Shown here piece after piece: positions 20,493 through 28,950 of a stretch of DNA of 56,798 bases. The translations under genes were made by a program, and so were the position numbers. The notes under the pieces were generated by a model. The model saw nothing but the letters and a program-made list of their open reading frames with translations, was not told where the DNA came from and did not search any database. Origin of the DNA: SLRI01 sp964576715 (lineage in GTDB: Bacteria > Pseudomonadota > Alphaproteobacteria > Geminicoccales > Geminicoccaceae); NCBI GenBank assembly GCA_964576715.1, contig CAZNWE010000020.1, positions 1-56,798 on the forward strand. Direction: 5' to 3'. Position 1 is the first letter of the stretch. Each line of letters begins with the position of its first letter.

Positions 20493-20831
20493 TCAGACGG
20501 CGTCGGCGCCGCGCTCGCCGGTGCGGATGCGCACGACATCCTCGATCGGCGTGACGAAGATCTTGCCGTCACCGATGCGATCGGTCTTGGCGGCCTGCTG
20601 GATCACCTCGACGGCCCGGTCGACGACCGCGTCGTCGACGACGAGCTCGATCTTCACCTTGGGCAGGAAATCCACGACATACTCGGCCCCGCGATAGAGC
20701 TCGGTGTGCCCCTTCTGCCGGCCGAACCCCTTGACCTCGGTTACAGTCATCCCCTTGAGGCCCACTTCCTGCAGCGCCTCCTTCACTTCATCGAGCTTGA
20801 ATGGCTTGATGATCGCCTCGATCTTCTTCAT
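20493..20831 (-). CDS. glnB: nitrogen regulatory protein P-II
   Basis: A 112-residue PII signal protein that binds ATP/ADP and 2-oxoglutarate and controls GlnE, NtrB and ammonium uptake. It begins MKKIEAIIKPFKLDEVKEAL. The T-loop holds KGHTELYRGAEYVVDF with the uridylylated Tyr of RGAEY. The C-terminal signature is TDRIGDGKIFVTPIEDVVRI. The start is ATG 20831. It is first in the glnBA operon and is preceded by a sigma-54-type promoter about 120-145 bp upstream. Confidence 0.97.
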   Translation of the reverse strand: MKKIEAIIKPFKLDEVKEALQEVGLKGMTVTEVKGFGRQKGHTELYRGAEYVVDFLPKVKIELVVDDAVVDRAVEVIQQAAKTDRIGDGKIFVTPIEDVVRIRTGERGADAV

Positions 20832-20960
20832 GCCTCGGGTTCTCCCTCCGCGTGTTGCACAGCCCCACCTTGGGGACCGCCGGCGGCCCTCACGGTGGCG
20901 GAGTTGCCGTCGGCCGCTTGCTGGCGCCAAGCGGTACAGCCAACCATTGAGGCCAAACAT

Positions 20961-20975
20961 GCATGGAGCGTGCCA
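20961..20975 (-). promoter_or_regulatory. sigma-54 (-24/-12) promoter of glnBA
   Basis: On the minus strand TGGCAC (20975-20970), five bases, then ATGC (20964-20961) match TGGCAC-N5-TTGC with one mismatch; GG and GC fall at the required spacing. The start site would be near 20950. NtrC-activated glnBA promoters are known in related bacteria. Confidence 0.65.
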
Positions 20976-21130
20976 GCTCATGACGCCGGGTGCGCCAGTG
21001 CCGAATCGCTTGGTGGTCTCCGGCACAAGATGCTCAAACGTTAGGCAGAATGCTCAAGGAACGGGCACTGTCTGCCACGCTGCGATGCTTGACGCCGCCC
21101 GGGCTTTGAGCCACATGACCAGCGTCGCGT

Positions 21131-21208
21131 GGCGGGCGTAGCTCAGTCGGTTAGAGCGCCAGGTTGTGGCCCTGGAGGCCGCCGGTTCAAGTCCGGTCGC
21201 TCGCCCCA
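21131..21208 (+). tRNA. tRNA-His (anticodon GTG)
   Basis: A complete cloverleaf. The extra G-1 at 21131 faces discriminator C73 at 21205, the hallmark of tRNA-His. The acceptor stem GCGGGCG pairs with CGCTCGC. The anticodon GTG is at 21166-21168 in loop TTGTGGC between CCAGG and CCTGG. The T-loop is TTCAAGT. CCA is encoded at 21206-21208. Confidence 0.97.
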
Positions 21209-21272
21209 TCCCCTCCCCGCCCGATCGCCCGCGCCAGGGCCGCGCCCAGCCGGCGCTACAACAGCACCTTGA

Positions 21273-21290
21273 TGCCGGGTCAGCCCGGCA
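21273..21290 (+). terminator. stem-loop after tRNA-His
   Basis: TGCCGGG (21273-21279) and CCCGGCA (21284-21290) form a perfect 7-bp stem with a TCAG loop, 65 bases after the tRNA. There is no T-tract, so it is a likely processing or pause site rather than a strong terminator. Confidence 0.45.
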
Positions 21291-21335
21291 CCCCTGCCCT
21301 GGCGCCGAACTCCAGTCGACGGTCGAGCCCTTCAC

Positions 21336-21350
21336 TGGCACGCTTGTTGC
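21336..21350 (+). promoter_or_regulatory. perfect-consensus sigma-54 promoter
   Basis: TGGCAC (21336-21341), GCTTG, then TTGC (21347-21350) followed by T match the sigma-54 consensus TGGCACG-N4-TTGCW at every defined base. The start site would be near 21362, 65 bases before ATG 21427 of the transporter operon. This puts the operon under RpoN, most likely NtrC, control. Confidence 0.75.
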
Positions 21351-21426
21351 TGACTGTTGGGGCGGCTAAACGAGGCCGGGGGACGGCATCGACCATGAGA
21401 TCGACCACGAGAGGGAACGCACCGAG

Positions 21427-22452
21427 ATGACCGCCAAGACGAGGCTCTGCAGCACGGCCGTGAGCGCGCTCGCGATCGGCCTCCTGGCGACCGGCAGCGC
21501 CTGGGCGCTGGACGAGGTGACCTTCGGCACCAACTGGAAGGCGCAGGCCGAGCATGGCGGCTACTACCAGGCCGTCGCCACCGGGATCTACGAGGAATAC
21601 GGGCTGGACGTGACGATCCGGCCGGGCGGGCCGCAGGTCAACCATCCGCAGCTGTTGGCCGCGGGGCAGATCGACTTCAACATGGGCTCGGCCATGTTCG
21701 GCGCCTTCAACTTCGTCGAGAACGAGGTGCCGATGGTCACGGTGGCGGCGATCTTCCAGAAGGACCCGCAGATCCTCATGGCCCACCCTGATCAGGGGAT
21801 CGAGACGCTGGCCGACCTGCAGGGCATGCCGATCCTCATTTCCACCGGGGCCAGGACCACCTACTGGCAGTGGCTGAAGATCGCCTACGGCTTCACCGAC
21901 GACCAGATCCGCCCCTACACCTTCAACCCCGGCCCGTTCATCGCCGATCCCGGCATCGCCCAGCAGGGCTATCTCACTTCCGAGCCCTTCGCTATCGAGC
22001 GCGAGGCCGGCTGGGCGCCAACGGTGTTCCTCCTCGCCGATGCCGGCTACGACACCTACTCGACCACGATCGAGACGAGCTGGCAGCTGGTCGAGGAGAA
22101 CCCCGACCTGGTACAGCGCTTCGTCGATGCGACCATCCTCGGCTGGTACTCCTACCTCTACGGCGACCCGACGCCCGGCAACGAGCTGATCAAGGCCGAC
22201 AACCCGGACATGACCGATCAGCAGATCGCCTACTCGATCGAGAAGCTGAAGGAGTACGGCATCGCCGACAGTGGTGACGCCTTGGCGCTCGGCATCGGTG
22301 CCATGACCGACCCGCGTTGGCAGGACTTCTTCGCACTCACCGTCGAGGCCGGGCTCTATCCCGAAGATCTCGACCTGTCGCGCGCCTACACGCTGGACTT
22401 CGTCAACCAGGGGGTCGGCCTCGACCTCAAGAAGGAGCTCACCGGCGGGTGA
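21427..22452 (+). CDS. ABC transporter substrate-binding protein, NMT1/THI5-like
   Basis: A periplasmic binding protein of 341 residues with signal peptide LAIGLLATGSAWA, cut before LDEVTFGT. It has the NMT1/THI5/TauA-type start VTFGTNWKAQAEHGGYYQAV, then EEYGLDVTIRPGGPQVNHPQ, then ETLADLQGMPILIST. Close relatives bind thiamine-type pyrimidines, riboflavin, taurine or similar small N-containing ligands. It is first in a six-gene operon with its ATPase, permease, a cytosine-deaminase-like enzyme and two FAD oxidases, and follows a sigma-54 promoter. A nitrogen-bearing heterocycle is the inferred ligand. Confidence 0.88.
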   Translation: MTAKTRLCSTAVSALAIGLLATGSAWALDEVTFGTNWKAQAEHGGYYQAVATGIYEEYGLDVTIRPGGPQVNHPQLLAAGQIDFNMGSAMFGAFNFVENEVPMVTVAAIFQKDPQILMAHPDQGIETLADLQGMPILISTGARTTYWQWLKIAYGFTDDQIRPYTFNPGPFIADPGIAQQGYLTSEPFAIEREAGWAPTVFLLADAGYDTYSTTIETSWQLVEENPDLVQRFVDATILGWYSYLYGDPTPGNELIKADNPDMTDQQIAYSIEKLKEYGIADSGDALALGIGAMTDPRWQDFFALTVEAGLYPEDLDLSRAYTLDFVNQGVGLDLKKELTGG

Positions 22453-23246
22453 CGGCGGCGGCCGGCGCGCGGCGGCTACCGCCGGCCGGTCGCGCCGGCC
22501 GGATCCTGGCGCTCGAGGGGGTTTCGAAGACCTTCTCGAACGGCACGGTAGCGCTCGACAATCTCAATCTGCGGATCGAGCGGCACGAGTTCTTGAGCCT
22601 GCTCGGCCCCTCGGGCTGCGGCAAGAGCACGGCACTGCGCATCATCGCCGGGCTTGGCGGGGTGACGACGGGGCGGCTGGTCTGGCCCGAGGGCGGCCAT
22701 GTCGGCGATATCGGCTTCGTCTTCCAGGAACCGACGCTGATGCCCTGGGCCACAGTCTTCGACAATGTCTACCTGCCGCTGCGTCTGCAGGGCGAGGGGC
22801 GGCGCCAGGTTCGCGACCGGGTCGAGGAATCGCTCGCCATGGTAGGGCTCCAGGATTTCCGGATGGCCTATCCACGCGAGCTCTCGGGCGGCATGAAGAT
22901 GCGCGTCTCGATCGCCAGGGCGCTGGTGACCCGGCCCAAGCTGCTGTTGATGGACGAGCCCTTCGCCGCCCTGGACGAGATCACTCGCATCCGCCTCAAC
23001 AACGATCTCTTGCACTTGTGGGAGGGTCAGGGCTGGACCGTGATCTTCGTCACCCACAGCGTCTACGAATCGGTCTTCCTCTCGTCGCGGATCGTCGTCA
23101 TGGCGGCGCGGCCGGGGCGAATCGTCGACGAGATCGAGATCGACGCCGCCTATCCGCGGGATGAAGGGTTTCGGATGTCGGAGCCCTACAACGCCTATTG
23201 CCGCGAAGCGTCCGCCGCGTTGCACCGGGCGATGGGCGACGGTTGA
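22449..23246 (+). CDS. ABC transporter ATP-binding protein (TauB/SsuB/ThiZ type)
   Basis: The cytoplasmic ATPase of the importer, 265 residues. It starts with GTG 22449 overlapping the preceding stop (GTGA). Walker A is LLGPSGCGKSTALR, the Q-loop VFQEPTLMPWATV, the signature LSGGMKMRVSIARAL, Walker B KLLLMDEPFAALD, and the H-loop FVTHSVYESVFL. The order of genes and the overlap show that it works with the binding protein before it and the permease after it. A hairpin lies between it and the permease. Confidence 0.93.
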   Translation: MTAAAGARRLPPAGRAGRILALEGVSKTFSNGTVALDNLNLRIERHEFLSLLGPSGCGKSTALRIIAGLGGVTTGRLVWPEGGHVGDIGFVFQEPTLMPWATVFDNVYLPLRLQGEGRRQVRDRVEESLAMVGLQDFRMAYPRELSGGMKMRVSIARALVTRPKLLLMDEPFAALDEITRIRLNNDLLHLWEGQGWTVIFVTHSVYESVFLSSRIVVMAARPGRIVDEIEIDAAYPRDEGFRMSEPYNAYCREASAALHRAMGDG

Positions 23247-23300
23247 GAGGCTTGAGAGAAAAGCCCCTTCGTACCGTGTCACCGGCACTGACCTGGTACC

Positions 23301-23332
23301 GGTGGGGCGTGGGGAGGGGCTACCGCCCCACC
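23301..23332 (+). promoter_or_regulatory. intercistronic stem-loop
   Basis: GGTGGGGCG (23301-23309) and CGCCCCACC (23324-23332) form a 9-bp stem in the 103-bp space between ATPase and permease genes. It probably tunes mRNA stability or relative expression; there is only a short T-run after it. Confidence 0.5.
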
Positions 23333-23349
23333 TTTCGGGAGATCGCGTC

Positions 23350-24213
23350 ATGTCGACCATGATCGAGGACGACCGGATCATCGGCCTGCAGGACCAGGCC
23401 ATTGCCCAGGCCGCCGCCGCGGCCGAGAAGCGGGATCGGCTGCTGCGCTGGGTGATGCCGGTGGGCTTGATCGTCGCCGTTCTGGTGATCTGGGAAGTCG
23501 GTGTCTGGTACAACGATACACCCCACTACATTCTTCCCGGACCGTCGCTGATCATCAAGACGCTGATCACCGACTGGCACACCCTCTACCCGTCGCTCCT
23601 GGTCACCCTGCAGATCACCGTCTCGGCCCTGGCGATCGCGATCATCGGCGGCGTCGGGCTGGCCATTCTCTTCACCCTGTCCAAGTGGGTTGAGCTTTCG
23701 CTCTTTCCCTTCGCGGTGATCGCCCAGGTGACCCCGATCATCGCCATAGCCCCGCTGATCTTGATCTATGTCGAGAGCACTTACGCAGCGCTCCTGCTCT
23801 GCGCCTGGATCGTCGCCTTCTTTCCGATCCTCTCCAACACCACGCTCGGCCTGAACAGTGCCGACCACAACCTGGTCAACCTGTTCCAGCTCTACGGCGC
23901 CAATCGCTGGCAGATGCTGCGCTATCTGCGGCTGCCCTCGGCCATGCCCTATTTCCTCGGCGGGCTGAAGATCGCGGGCGGCCTCGCCCTGATCGGGGCG
24001 ATCGTCGCCGAGTTCGCCGCCGGCACGGCCGGCACCGGCTCCGGTCTCGCCTACCGCATCCTCGAGGCCAGCTACCGGCTCAACATCCCGCGGATGTTCG
24101 CGTCCTTGATCCTGATCTCGCTTTCCGGCATCGTGATCTTCTTTGCGTTCACCTTCCTCTCCCACCTGATGCTCAGAAAGTGGCACGAGAGTGCCCTGAA
24201 GCGGGAGAATTGA
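23350..24213 (+). CDS. ABC transporter permease (TauC/SsuC/ThiX type)
   Basis: The inner-membrane subunit, 287 residues with about six spans. ATG 23350 is chosen for its GGGAG ribosome binding site; a longer frame upstream overlaps the ATPase gene. After a cytoplasmic N-terminus, spans start at LLRWVMPVGLIVAVLVIWEV. The EAA-like loop is seen around NLFQLYGANRWQMLRYLRLP. The stop overlaps the next gene (TGATG). Together with the two preceding genes it forms a complete importer. Confidence 0.92.
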   Translation: MSTMIEDDRIIGLQDQAIAQAAAAAEKRDRLLRWVMPVGLIVAVLVIWEVGVWYNDTPHYILPGPSLIIKTLITDWHTLYPSLLVTLQITVSALAIAIIGGVGLAILFTLSKWVELSLFPFAVIAQVTPIIAIAPLILIYVESTYAALLLCAWIVAFFPILSNTTLGLNSADHNLVNLFQLYGANRWQMLRYLRLPSAMPYFLGGLKIAGGLALIGAIVAEFAAGTAGTGSGLAYRILEASYRLNIPRMFASLILISLSGIVIFFAFTFLSHLMLRKWHESALKREN

Positions 24214-25517
24214 TGGCGAACCTGCCGATCCCCGAAAGCGGGCGCTTCACGCTTGCCGATGCCACCGTGCCGGCGGTGATGCTCGAGTCGGCCCCCCATG
24301 CCGTCGACGCGGATGGCTGCGTCCGCGTCGACATCGGCGTCGCCGACGGCCGGATCGCCGCGGTGACGCCTGCCGCCGGCCAGCCGGGCGCGGCCGATCG
24401 CCTGGCCCTCGGCGGGCGCATGGTCTGGCCATCGCCGGTCGACCTGCACACCCATCTCGACAAGGGTCACATCTGGCCGCGCGCCGCCAACCCGGACGGC
24501 AGCTTCATGGCAGCGCTTGCCACCGTCGGGATCGACCGGACGGCCAACTGGCGGGCCGACGACGTCCGGGCCCGCATGGACTTCTCGCTACGCTCGGCCT
24601 TTGCCCACGGCACCTGCGCCATTCGCACCCACCTCGATTCGATCCCGCCGCAGCCGGCGATCTCCTGGCCCGTCTTCAGCGAGCTGCGCACGGCGTGGGC
24701 AGGGCGGATCGAGCTGCAGGCGGTGAGCCTGGTCTCGACCCTCGAATTCAGCGGCGACACACCTGGCTATCTCGCCGATCTGGTGACCGAGCATCGGGGC
24801 ATCATGGGCCTCGTGCCGGTGCCGGAGCCGGAACTCGCGGCCAAGCTCGACCAGTTCTTCGAACTCGCCGGGGCGCACGGGCTGGACTGCGACCTGCATG
24901 TCGACGAGACCGGCGACCCGGCGGTGCGCACGCTCGAGCAAGTCGCCCGATCGGCGCGGCGCACCGGCTACACGGGTCGGATCACCTGTGGCCACTGCTG
25001 CTCGCTCGCCGTCCAGGAGCCGGGCTACGTCGCCGCGGTGCTCGATCTCCTGGCCGAGGCCGACATCGCCATCGTGGCGCTGCCGATGTGCAATATGTAC
25101 CTGCAGGACCGCCATGCCGGGCGCACCCCGCGCTGGCGCGGCGTGACGCTGCTGCACGAGATGCGGGCGCGCGGGATCGCGGTGGCGATCGGCTCCGACA
25201 ACACCCGCGACCCGTTCTATGCCTATGGCGATCTCGACCTCGTCGAGGTGTTCCGGGAGGCGGTGCGGATTTTGCACCTCGATCATCCCTTCGGCGACTG
25301 GCCGGCGCTCGTCGGTCGAAGCCCGGCGCACATCATGGGCCTCGCGGATCGAGGCGTGATCCGGACGGGGGCACCGGCCGATCTCGTCGTCATGGAGGGG
25401 CGCCGGTTCAGCGAGGTGCTGGCGCGGCCGCAGAGCCGGCGTATGGTGCTGCGCCAGGGCGAGCCGATCGACCCGACGCCGCCGGACTACGCCGAGCTCG
25501 ATCCGCTGTTCGCTTGA
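24213..25517 (+). CDS. cytosine-deaminase-like amidohydrolase
   Basis: A 434-residue metal-dependent hydrolase of the cytosine deaminase (CodA-like) branch. The metal-binding HTHLDKGHIWPR is near residue 83; then come DLHVDETGDP with a His ligand, RITCGHCCSL, and AIGSDNTRDPFYAYGD with the catalytic Asp. Known members deaminate cytosine, isocytosine, creatinine or pterins, releasing ammonia. Its ATG overlaps the permease stop, so substrate uptake and deamination are coupled. The exact substrate is not deducible; a cyclic amidine such as a pyrimidine is likely. Confidence 0.88.
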   Translation: MANLPIPESGRFTLADATVPAVMLESAPHAVDADGCVRVDIGVADGRIAAVTPAAGQPGAADRLALGGRMVWPSPVDLHTHLDKGHIWPRAANPDGSFMAALATVGIDRTANWRADDVRARMDFSLRSAFAHGTCAIRTHLDSIPPQPAISWPVFSELRTAWAGRIELQAVSLVSTLEFSGDTPGYLADLVTEHRGIMGLVPVPEPELAAKLDQFFELAGAHGLDCDLHVDETGDPAVRTLEQVARSARRTGYTGRITCGHCCSLAVQEPGYVAAVLDLLAEADIAIVALPMCNMYLQDRHAGRTPRWRGVTLLHEMRARGIAVAIGSDNTRDPFYAYGDLDLVEVFREAVRILHLDHPFGDWPALVGRSPAHIMGLADRGVIRTGAPADLVVMEGRRFSEVLARPQSRRMVLRQGEPIDPTPPDYAELDPLFA

Positions 25518-25549
25518 CCACAACGGAACCCAAACGGCCGGAGACGACC

Positions 25550-26929
25550 ATGAGCGCGGTTGCAGCACTGATCGACGAGCTGGGCGGCCTTGCGGTCGAG
25601 ACGCAGCCGCAAAAGGTGCGGCGGCGCAGCCGCGACTTCTACTGGTACAGCCCGATCCTCAAGCGCCAGCTCGACCACGTCACCGCCGATGCGATCGTCA
25701 CCCCGCAGGACGAGGCCGAGGTGCTCAAGGTGGTCGCCGCCTGCCACCGCCACCGGGTGCCGCTCACCGTGCGCGGCGGCGGCACCGGCAATTACGGCCA
25801 GGCGATGCCGCTCGAAGGCGGGCTGGTGCTCGATCTCTCCGAGCTGAACCGGGTCAGGGAAATCGGCCTCGGCTGGGTAAGGGTCGAGGCCGGGGCCAGG
25901 CTCGCCGACATCGACGCCCAGTGCCAGTCACAGGGCCGCCAGGAGCTGCGCCTCCATCCCTCGACCCACAAGACCGGCACGATCGGCGGCTACATCGCCG
26001 GCGGTTCCTCCGGCATCGGCTCGATCACCTGGGGCATGCTCAGGGATCCCGGCAACATCATCGAGACCCGGGTGGTCACCATGGAGGCCGAGCCGCGCAT
26101 CCTGGCACTTCGCGGCGCCGACATCCAGAAGGTCAACCACGCCTATGGTACGAACGGCATCATCACCGAGCTGGTCGTCCCCCTCGCCCCGGCCTATCGC
26201 TGGTGCGAGATCGTCATGGCCTTCAACCACTTCATGGACGCCGCCCGCTTCGCCAACCGGCTCGGCCGGCAGGACGCCCTTTTGAAGAAGCTGGTCTCGG
26301 TGATCGCCGCGCCGGTCGGCCACGAGTATCTCAGGCCCGACCTCGTCGGCAAGACCGAGAGCATGGTGATCTTGATGATCGCCGAGCATGCGCTGGACGC
26401 GTTCTCCAGCCTGGCGGAGGCCAGCGAGGGGCGGATCGCGCTGCAGCGCTTCGCCGACGAGGTGAACGGCAGCGACATCCCGGTCTTCGAGATGACCTGG
26501 AACCACACCACGCTGCACGCGCTCAAATACGATCGGACGATCACCTACCTGCAGAGCCTGTTCCCGCCGCCCAACCATCTGGAGAAGGTCGAGGCGATGC
26601 ATCGCCACTTCGGCGACGAGGTGCCGCTGCATCTGGAGTTCGTGCGCTTCGACGGCGAGGTCACCTGCTTCGGCCTGCAGCTGGTCCGCTACACCACCGA
26701 CGAGCGCCTGTCGGAGATCATCGCGTTCCACAACCGGTCGGGCTGCCCGATCTTCAACCCGCACGAGTACACGCTCGAGGGCGGCGGGATGAAGCGGGTC
26801 GACCAGACCCAGCTCGCCTTCAAGCGTGAGGCCGATCCGCTGGGCCTGCTCAATCCCGGCAAGATGATCGGCTGGGCCAACCCGGACTACGACGAGAGCG
26901 CGGATCGCCGCTTTCTCTACGACAAATGA
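25550..26929 (+). CDS. FAD-linked oxidase (FAD_binding_4), copy 1
   Basis: A 459-residue flavoprotein of the GlcD/VAO superfamily. The PCMH-type FAD-binding half starts with RRRSRDFYWYSPILKRQLD and contains ADAIVTPQDEAEVLKVV, then RGGGTGNYGQAMPLEGGLVL, TGTIGGYIAGGSSGIGSITW and YGTNGIITELVVPLAP. The C-terminal half ends with LLNPGKMIG, usual for the family. Neither a signal peptide nor cysteine motifs for Fe-S clusters are seen. Its last bases overlap a paralogue that follows directly. In this operon it probably oxidises a product of the uptake/deaminase pathway; the substrate is unknown. Confidence 0.9.
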   Translation: MSAVAALIDELGGLAVETQPQKVRRRSRDFYWYSPILKRQLDHVTADAIVTPQDEAEVLKVVAACHRHRVPLTVRGGGTGNYGQAMPLEGGLVLDLSELNRVREIGLGWVRVEAGARLADIDAQCQSQGRQELRLHPSTHKTGTIGGYIAGGSSGIGSITWGMLRDPGNIIETRVVTMEAEPRILALRGADIQKVNHAYGTNGIITELVVPLAPAYRWCEIVMAFNHFMDAARFANRLGRQDALLKKLVSVIAAPVGHEYLRPDLVGKTESMVILMIAEHALDAFSSLAEASEGRIALQRFADEVNGSDIPVFEMTWNHTTLHALKYDRTITYLQSLFPPPNHLEKVEAMHRHFGDEVPLHLEFVRFDGEVTCFGLQLVRYTTDERLSEIIAFHNRSGCPIFNPHEYTLEGGGMKRVDQTQLAFKREADPLGLLNPGKMIGWANPDYDESADRRFLYDK

Positions 26930-28287
26930 CGGCGGTGATCCCGGCAGCCCTCGCCGGCCTCGAGATCGAGACCCGCCCGGCCCAAGTCCGCAGGCGGAGC
27001 CGCGACTTCTACTGGTACAGCCCGGTCCTGAAGCGCCGGCTCGATCACGTCACCGCCGACCTGGTCGTCACGCCCAGGGACGAGGCGGAGGTCGCCCGCG
27101 TCCTGGCACATGCCTACGCCACCGACACAGCCTTGACGGTCCGCGGTGCCGGCACCGGCAATTACGGCCAGGCGATGCCGCTGAAGGGCGGGATCGTCCT
27201 CGACCTCTCGGCGCTGAACCGCATCGTCCGGGTCGCGGGTGCCGTCGGCCGCTTTCAGGCCGGGGCGGTGCTGCGTGATATCGACCAGGCTCTGTACCCC
27301 AAAGGCTTGGAGCTGCGCTTTCATCCGTCGACGCACGGCCAGGCCACGATCGGCGGCTTCGTCGCCGGCGGCTCCGGCGGCGTGGGCTCCGTCACCTGGG
27401 GCACCTTGCGCGACCGGGGTGCCGTCCACGCCCTCCGGCTGATGACGATGGAGGCCGAGCCCCGGACCCTGGAACTGCGCGGCCTCGACGTGCACCAGGC
27501 GATGCACTGCTTCGGCACCTGCGGGGTGATCACCGAAGTCGAGCTGCCGCTTGGCCCCGCCTACGACTGGGTCGAACTGATCGTCACCTTCGACGCCTTC
27601 ATGGCCGCAGCCCGGATGGGCGACGTGATCGCGCACGAGGACGCGCTGACCAAGAAGCTGGTGACCGCGATCGCCGCTCCGGTGCCCGGCCACTACCTCT
27701 TCCCGGGCCTCGTCGACGCAGGCCAGAGCGTGCTCCTCCTGATGGTCGCCGACTTCGCCGCCCCGATCACCCGCCAGCTGATCGAGGCGGCGGGCGGCCG
27801 CATCGTCCACGACCAGCGAGCCGCCGAGGCCAAGACACCGCTCTACGAATACAGTTGGAACCACACGACGCTGCAGTCCCTGAAACACGACCGCAGCCTC
27901 ACCTACCTCCAGGTCGCCTACCCGCCGCCGATGCATCTGCAGCGCGTCGAGCAGATGTGGCGGACCTTCGGCGACGAGGTCCCCGCCCACATCGAATTCA
28001 TCCGCATGCGCGGCATCACCGCCTGCTCCGGCCTGCCGCTGGTCCGCTTCACCACGGAAGAGCGCCTCGCCGAGATCATCCGCCACCACCAGGAAAACGG
28101 CTGCCCGATCTTCAACCCGCACGTCTTCACGCTGGAAGAAATGGGCCGGAAGGACGTGGACAAAGCACAACTCGCCTTCAAGCACAGCGTCGATCCCAAG
28201 AACCTGCTCAACCCGGGCAAGATGCTGAGCTTCGACGACCCGGAGCGGATGACCAAGGCGAAAGGCTTTTTCACGTTTTCGGGGTAG
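26926..28287 (+). CDS. FAD-linked oxidase (FAD_binding_4), copy 2
   Basis: A 453-residue paralogue of the preceding gene, starting in an ATGA overlap with its stop. The two share RRRSRDFYWYSP, LDHVTAD, GTGNYGQAMPL, a GG-rich FAD loop (ATIGGFVAGGSGGVGSVTWG), SWNHTTL-type and LLNPGKML motifs along the whole length, so they arose by tandem duplication and may form a heteromer. There are extra cysteines in HCFGTCGVITEV that copy 1 lacks. It is the last gene of the sigma-54 operon. It converges with and overlaps by 17 bp the read-through end of the broken PIN gene. Confidence 0.9.
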   Translation: MTAVIPAALAGLEIETRPAQVRRRSRDFYWYSPVLKRRLDHVTADLVVTPRDEAEVARVLAHAYATDTALTVRGAGTGNYGQAMPLKGGIVLDLSALNRIVRVAGAVGRFQAGAVLRDIDQALYPKGLELRFHPSTHGQATIGGFVAGGSGGVGSVTWGTLRDRGAVHALRLMTMEAEPRTLELRGLDVHQAMHCFGTCGVITEVELPLGPAYDWVELIVTFDAFMAAARMGDVIAHEDALTKKLVTAIAAPVPGHYLFPGLVDAGQSVLLLMVADFAAPITRQLIEAAGGRIVHDQRAAEAKTPLYEYSWNHTTLQSLKHDRSLTYLQVAYPPPMHLQRVEQMWRTFGDEVPAHIEFIRMRGITACSGLPLVRFTTEERLAEIIRHHQENGCPIFNPHVFTLEEMGRKDVDKAQLAFKHSVDPKNLLNPGKMLSFDDPERMTKAKGFFTFSG

Positions 28288-28708
28288 CTGTCGGGCCCAT
28301 TGCTTCGACGAACACAGCCGGTGTGACGATGCGCGTTCGCCCGATCGAGCCCAGAACGAGCAGGTCTCGGTCACCCGTCACGAGCTAATCGGCACGACCC
28401 GCAACGGCGAAATCGAGCATGGCATCGTCCTTTGGATCGCGGGAACGTTTCGTCGACTGCTCGACTGGCACGACCTCGCCCTCACGCCGCAAGCGTTCGA
28501 GAAATCTCTCCACATCTCGTTCACTGAAGTATCGCTGCAGCTTTGGCCGACGAAGGACGTCATGGATTTCGGCTAGCGTCGCTTCACTGATCAATATCTT
28601 GCCGGAGATCAAGGCGATCTCTACCACCCGAAAGGGTACCGACTCCTCGAAGGCCAAGGCACTCACGAACACATTCGTGTCGAGGACGACACGCGGGTCA
28701 CTTCTCAT
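28271..28708 (-). pseudogene. PIN-domain toxin gene with a premature TAG
   Basis: A VapC/PilT-type RNase toxin. The intact part (28385-28708, 107 aa) begins with VVLDTNVFVSAL (first Asp), then SEATLAEIHDVL (Glu) and DPKDDAMLDFAVAGRAD. A TAG at 28385-28387 then stands where relatives have an aromatic residue. In frame beyond it, the expected end continues as LVTGDRDLLVLGSIG and RIVTPAVFVEAM to a stop at 28271. The TGD Asp is the fourth conserved acidic residue of the active site, so truncation should abolish RNase activity. It overlaps the antitoxin gene by 11 bp. Confidence 0.8.
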
Positions 28709-28922
28709 TCAAGATTTCATCGAGCTTTTCCTGGGTCAAGCCGCGCGCCCTGGCACGCCGCGCGACGATGCGCATCACCTCGATAAGGTTTGCTGCCTCC
28801 GCCAAGTCGACGTCTTCCGGCTCGATGCGCACCCGAACCCGATCGGTAGCCGCGAACTCGCCCTCACGTTGCCATGCGACGGGCAACTCGCTGGCTGGAA
28901 GGATTTTCTCGATGATCTTCAT
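28698..28922 (-). CDS. antitoxin of the PIN-domain pair
   Basis: A 74-residue protein beginning MKIIEKILPASELPVAWQRE, then a charged middle (RVRVRIEPEDVDLAEAANLI) and a C-terminal tail with RARGLTQEKLDEILNEK, the latter usual in small antitoxins whose tail covers the toxin. It precedes and overlaps the toxin gene on the same strand, which is the standard order. ATG 28922 is preferred; a frame extension to 28958 adds 12 residues without support. With the toxin truncated, it may be a relic kept only by autoregulation. Confidence 0.7.
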   Translation of the reverse strand: MKIIEKILPASELPVAWQREGEFAATDRVRVRIEPEDVDLAEAANLIEVMRIVARRARARGLTQEKLDEILNEK

Positions 28923-28950
28923 GACCTGTAAACTAGCGCAATTCCCGCCC

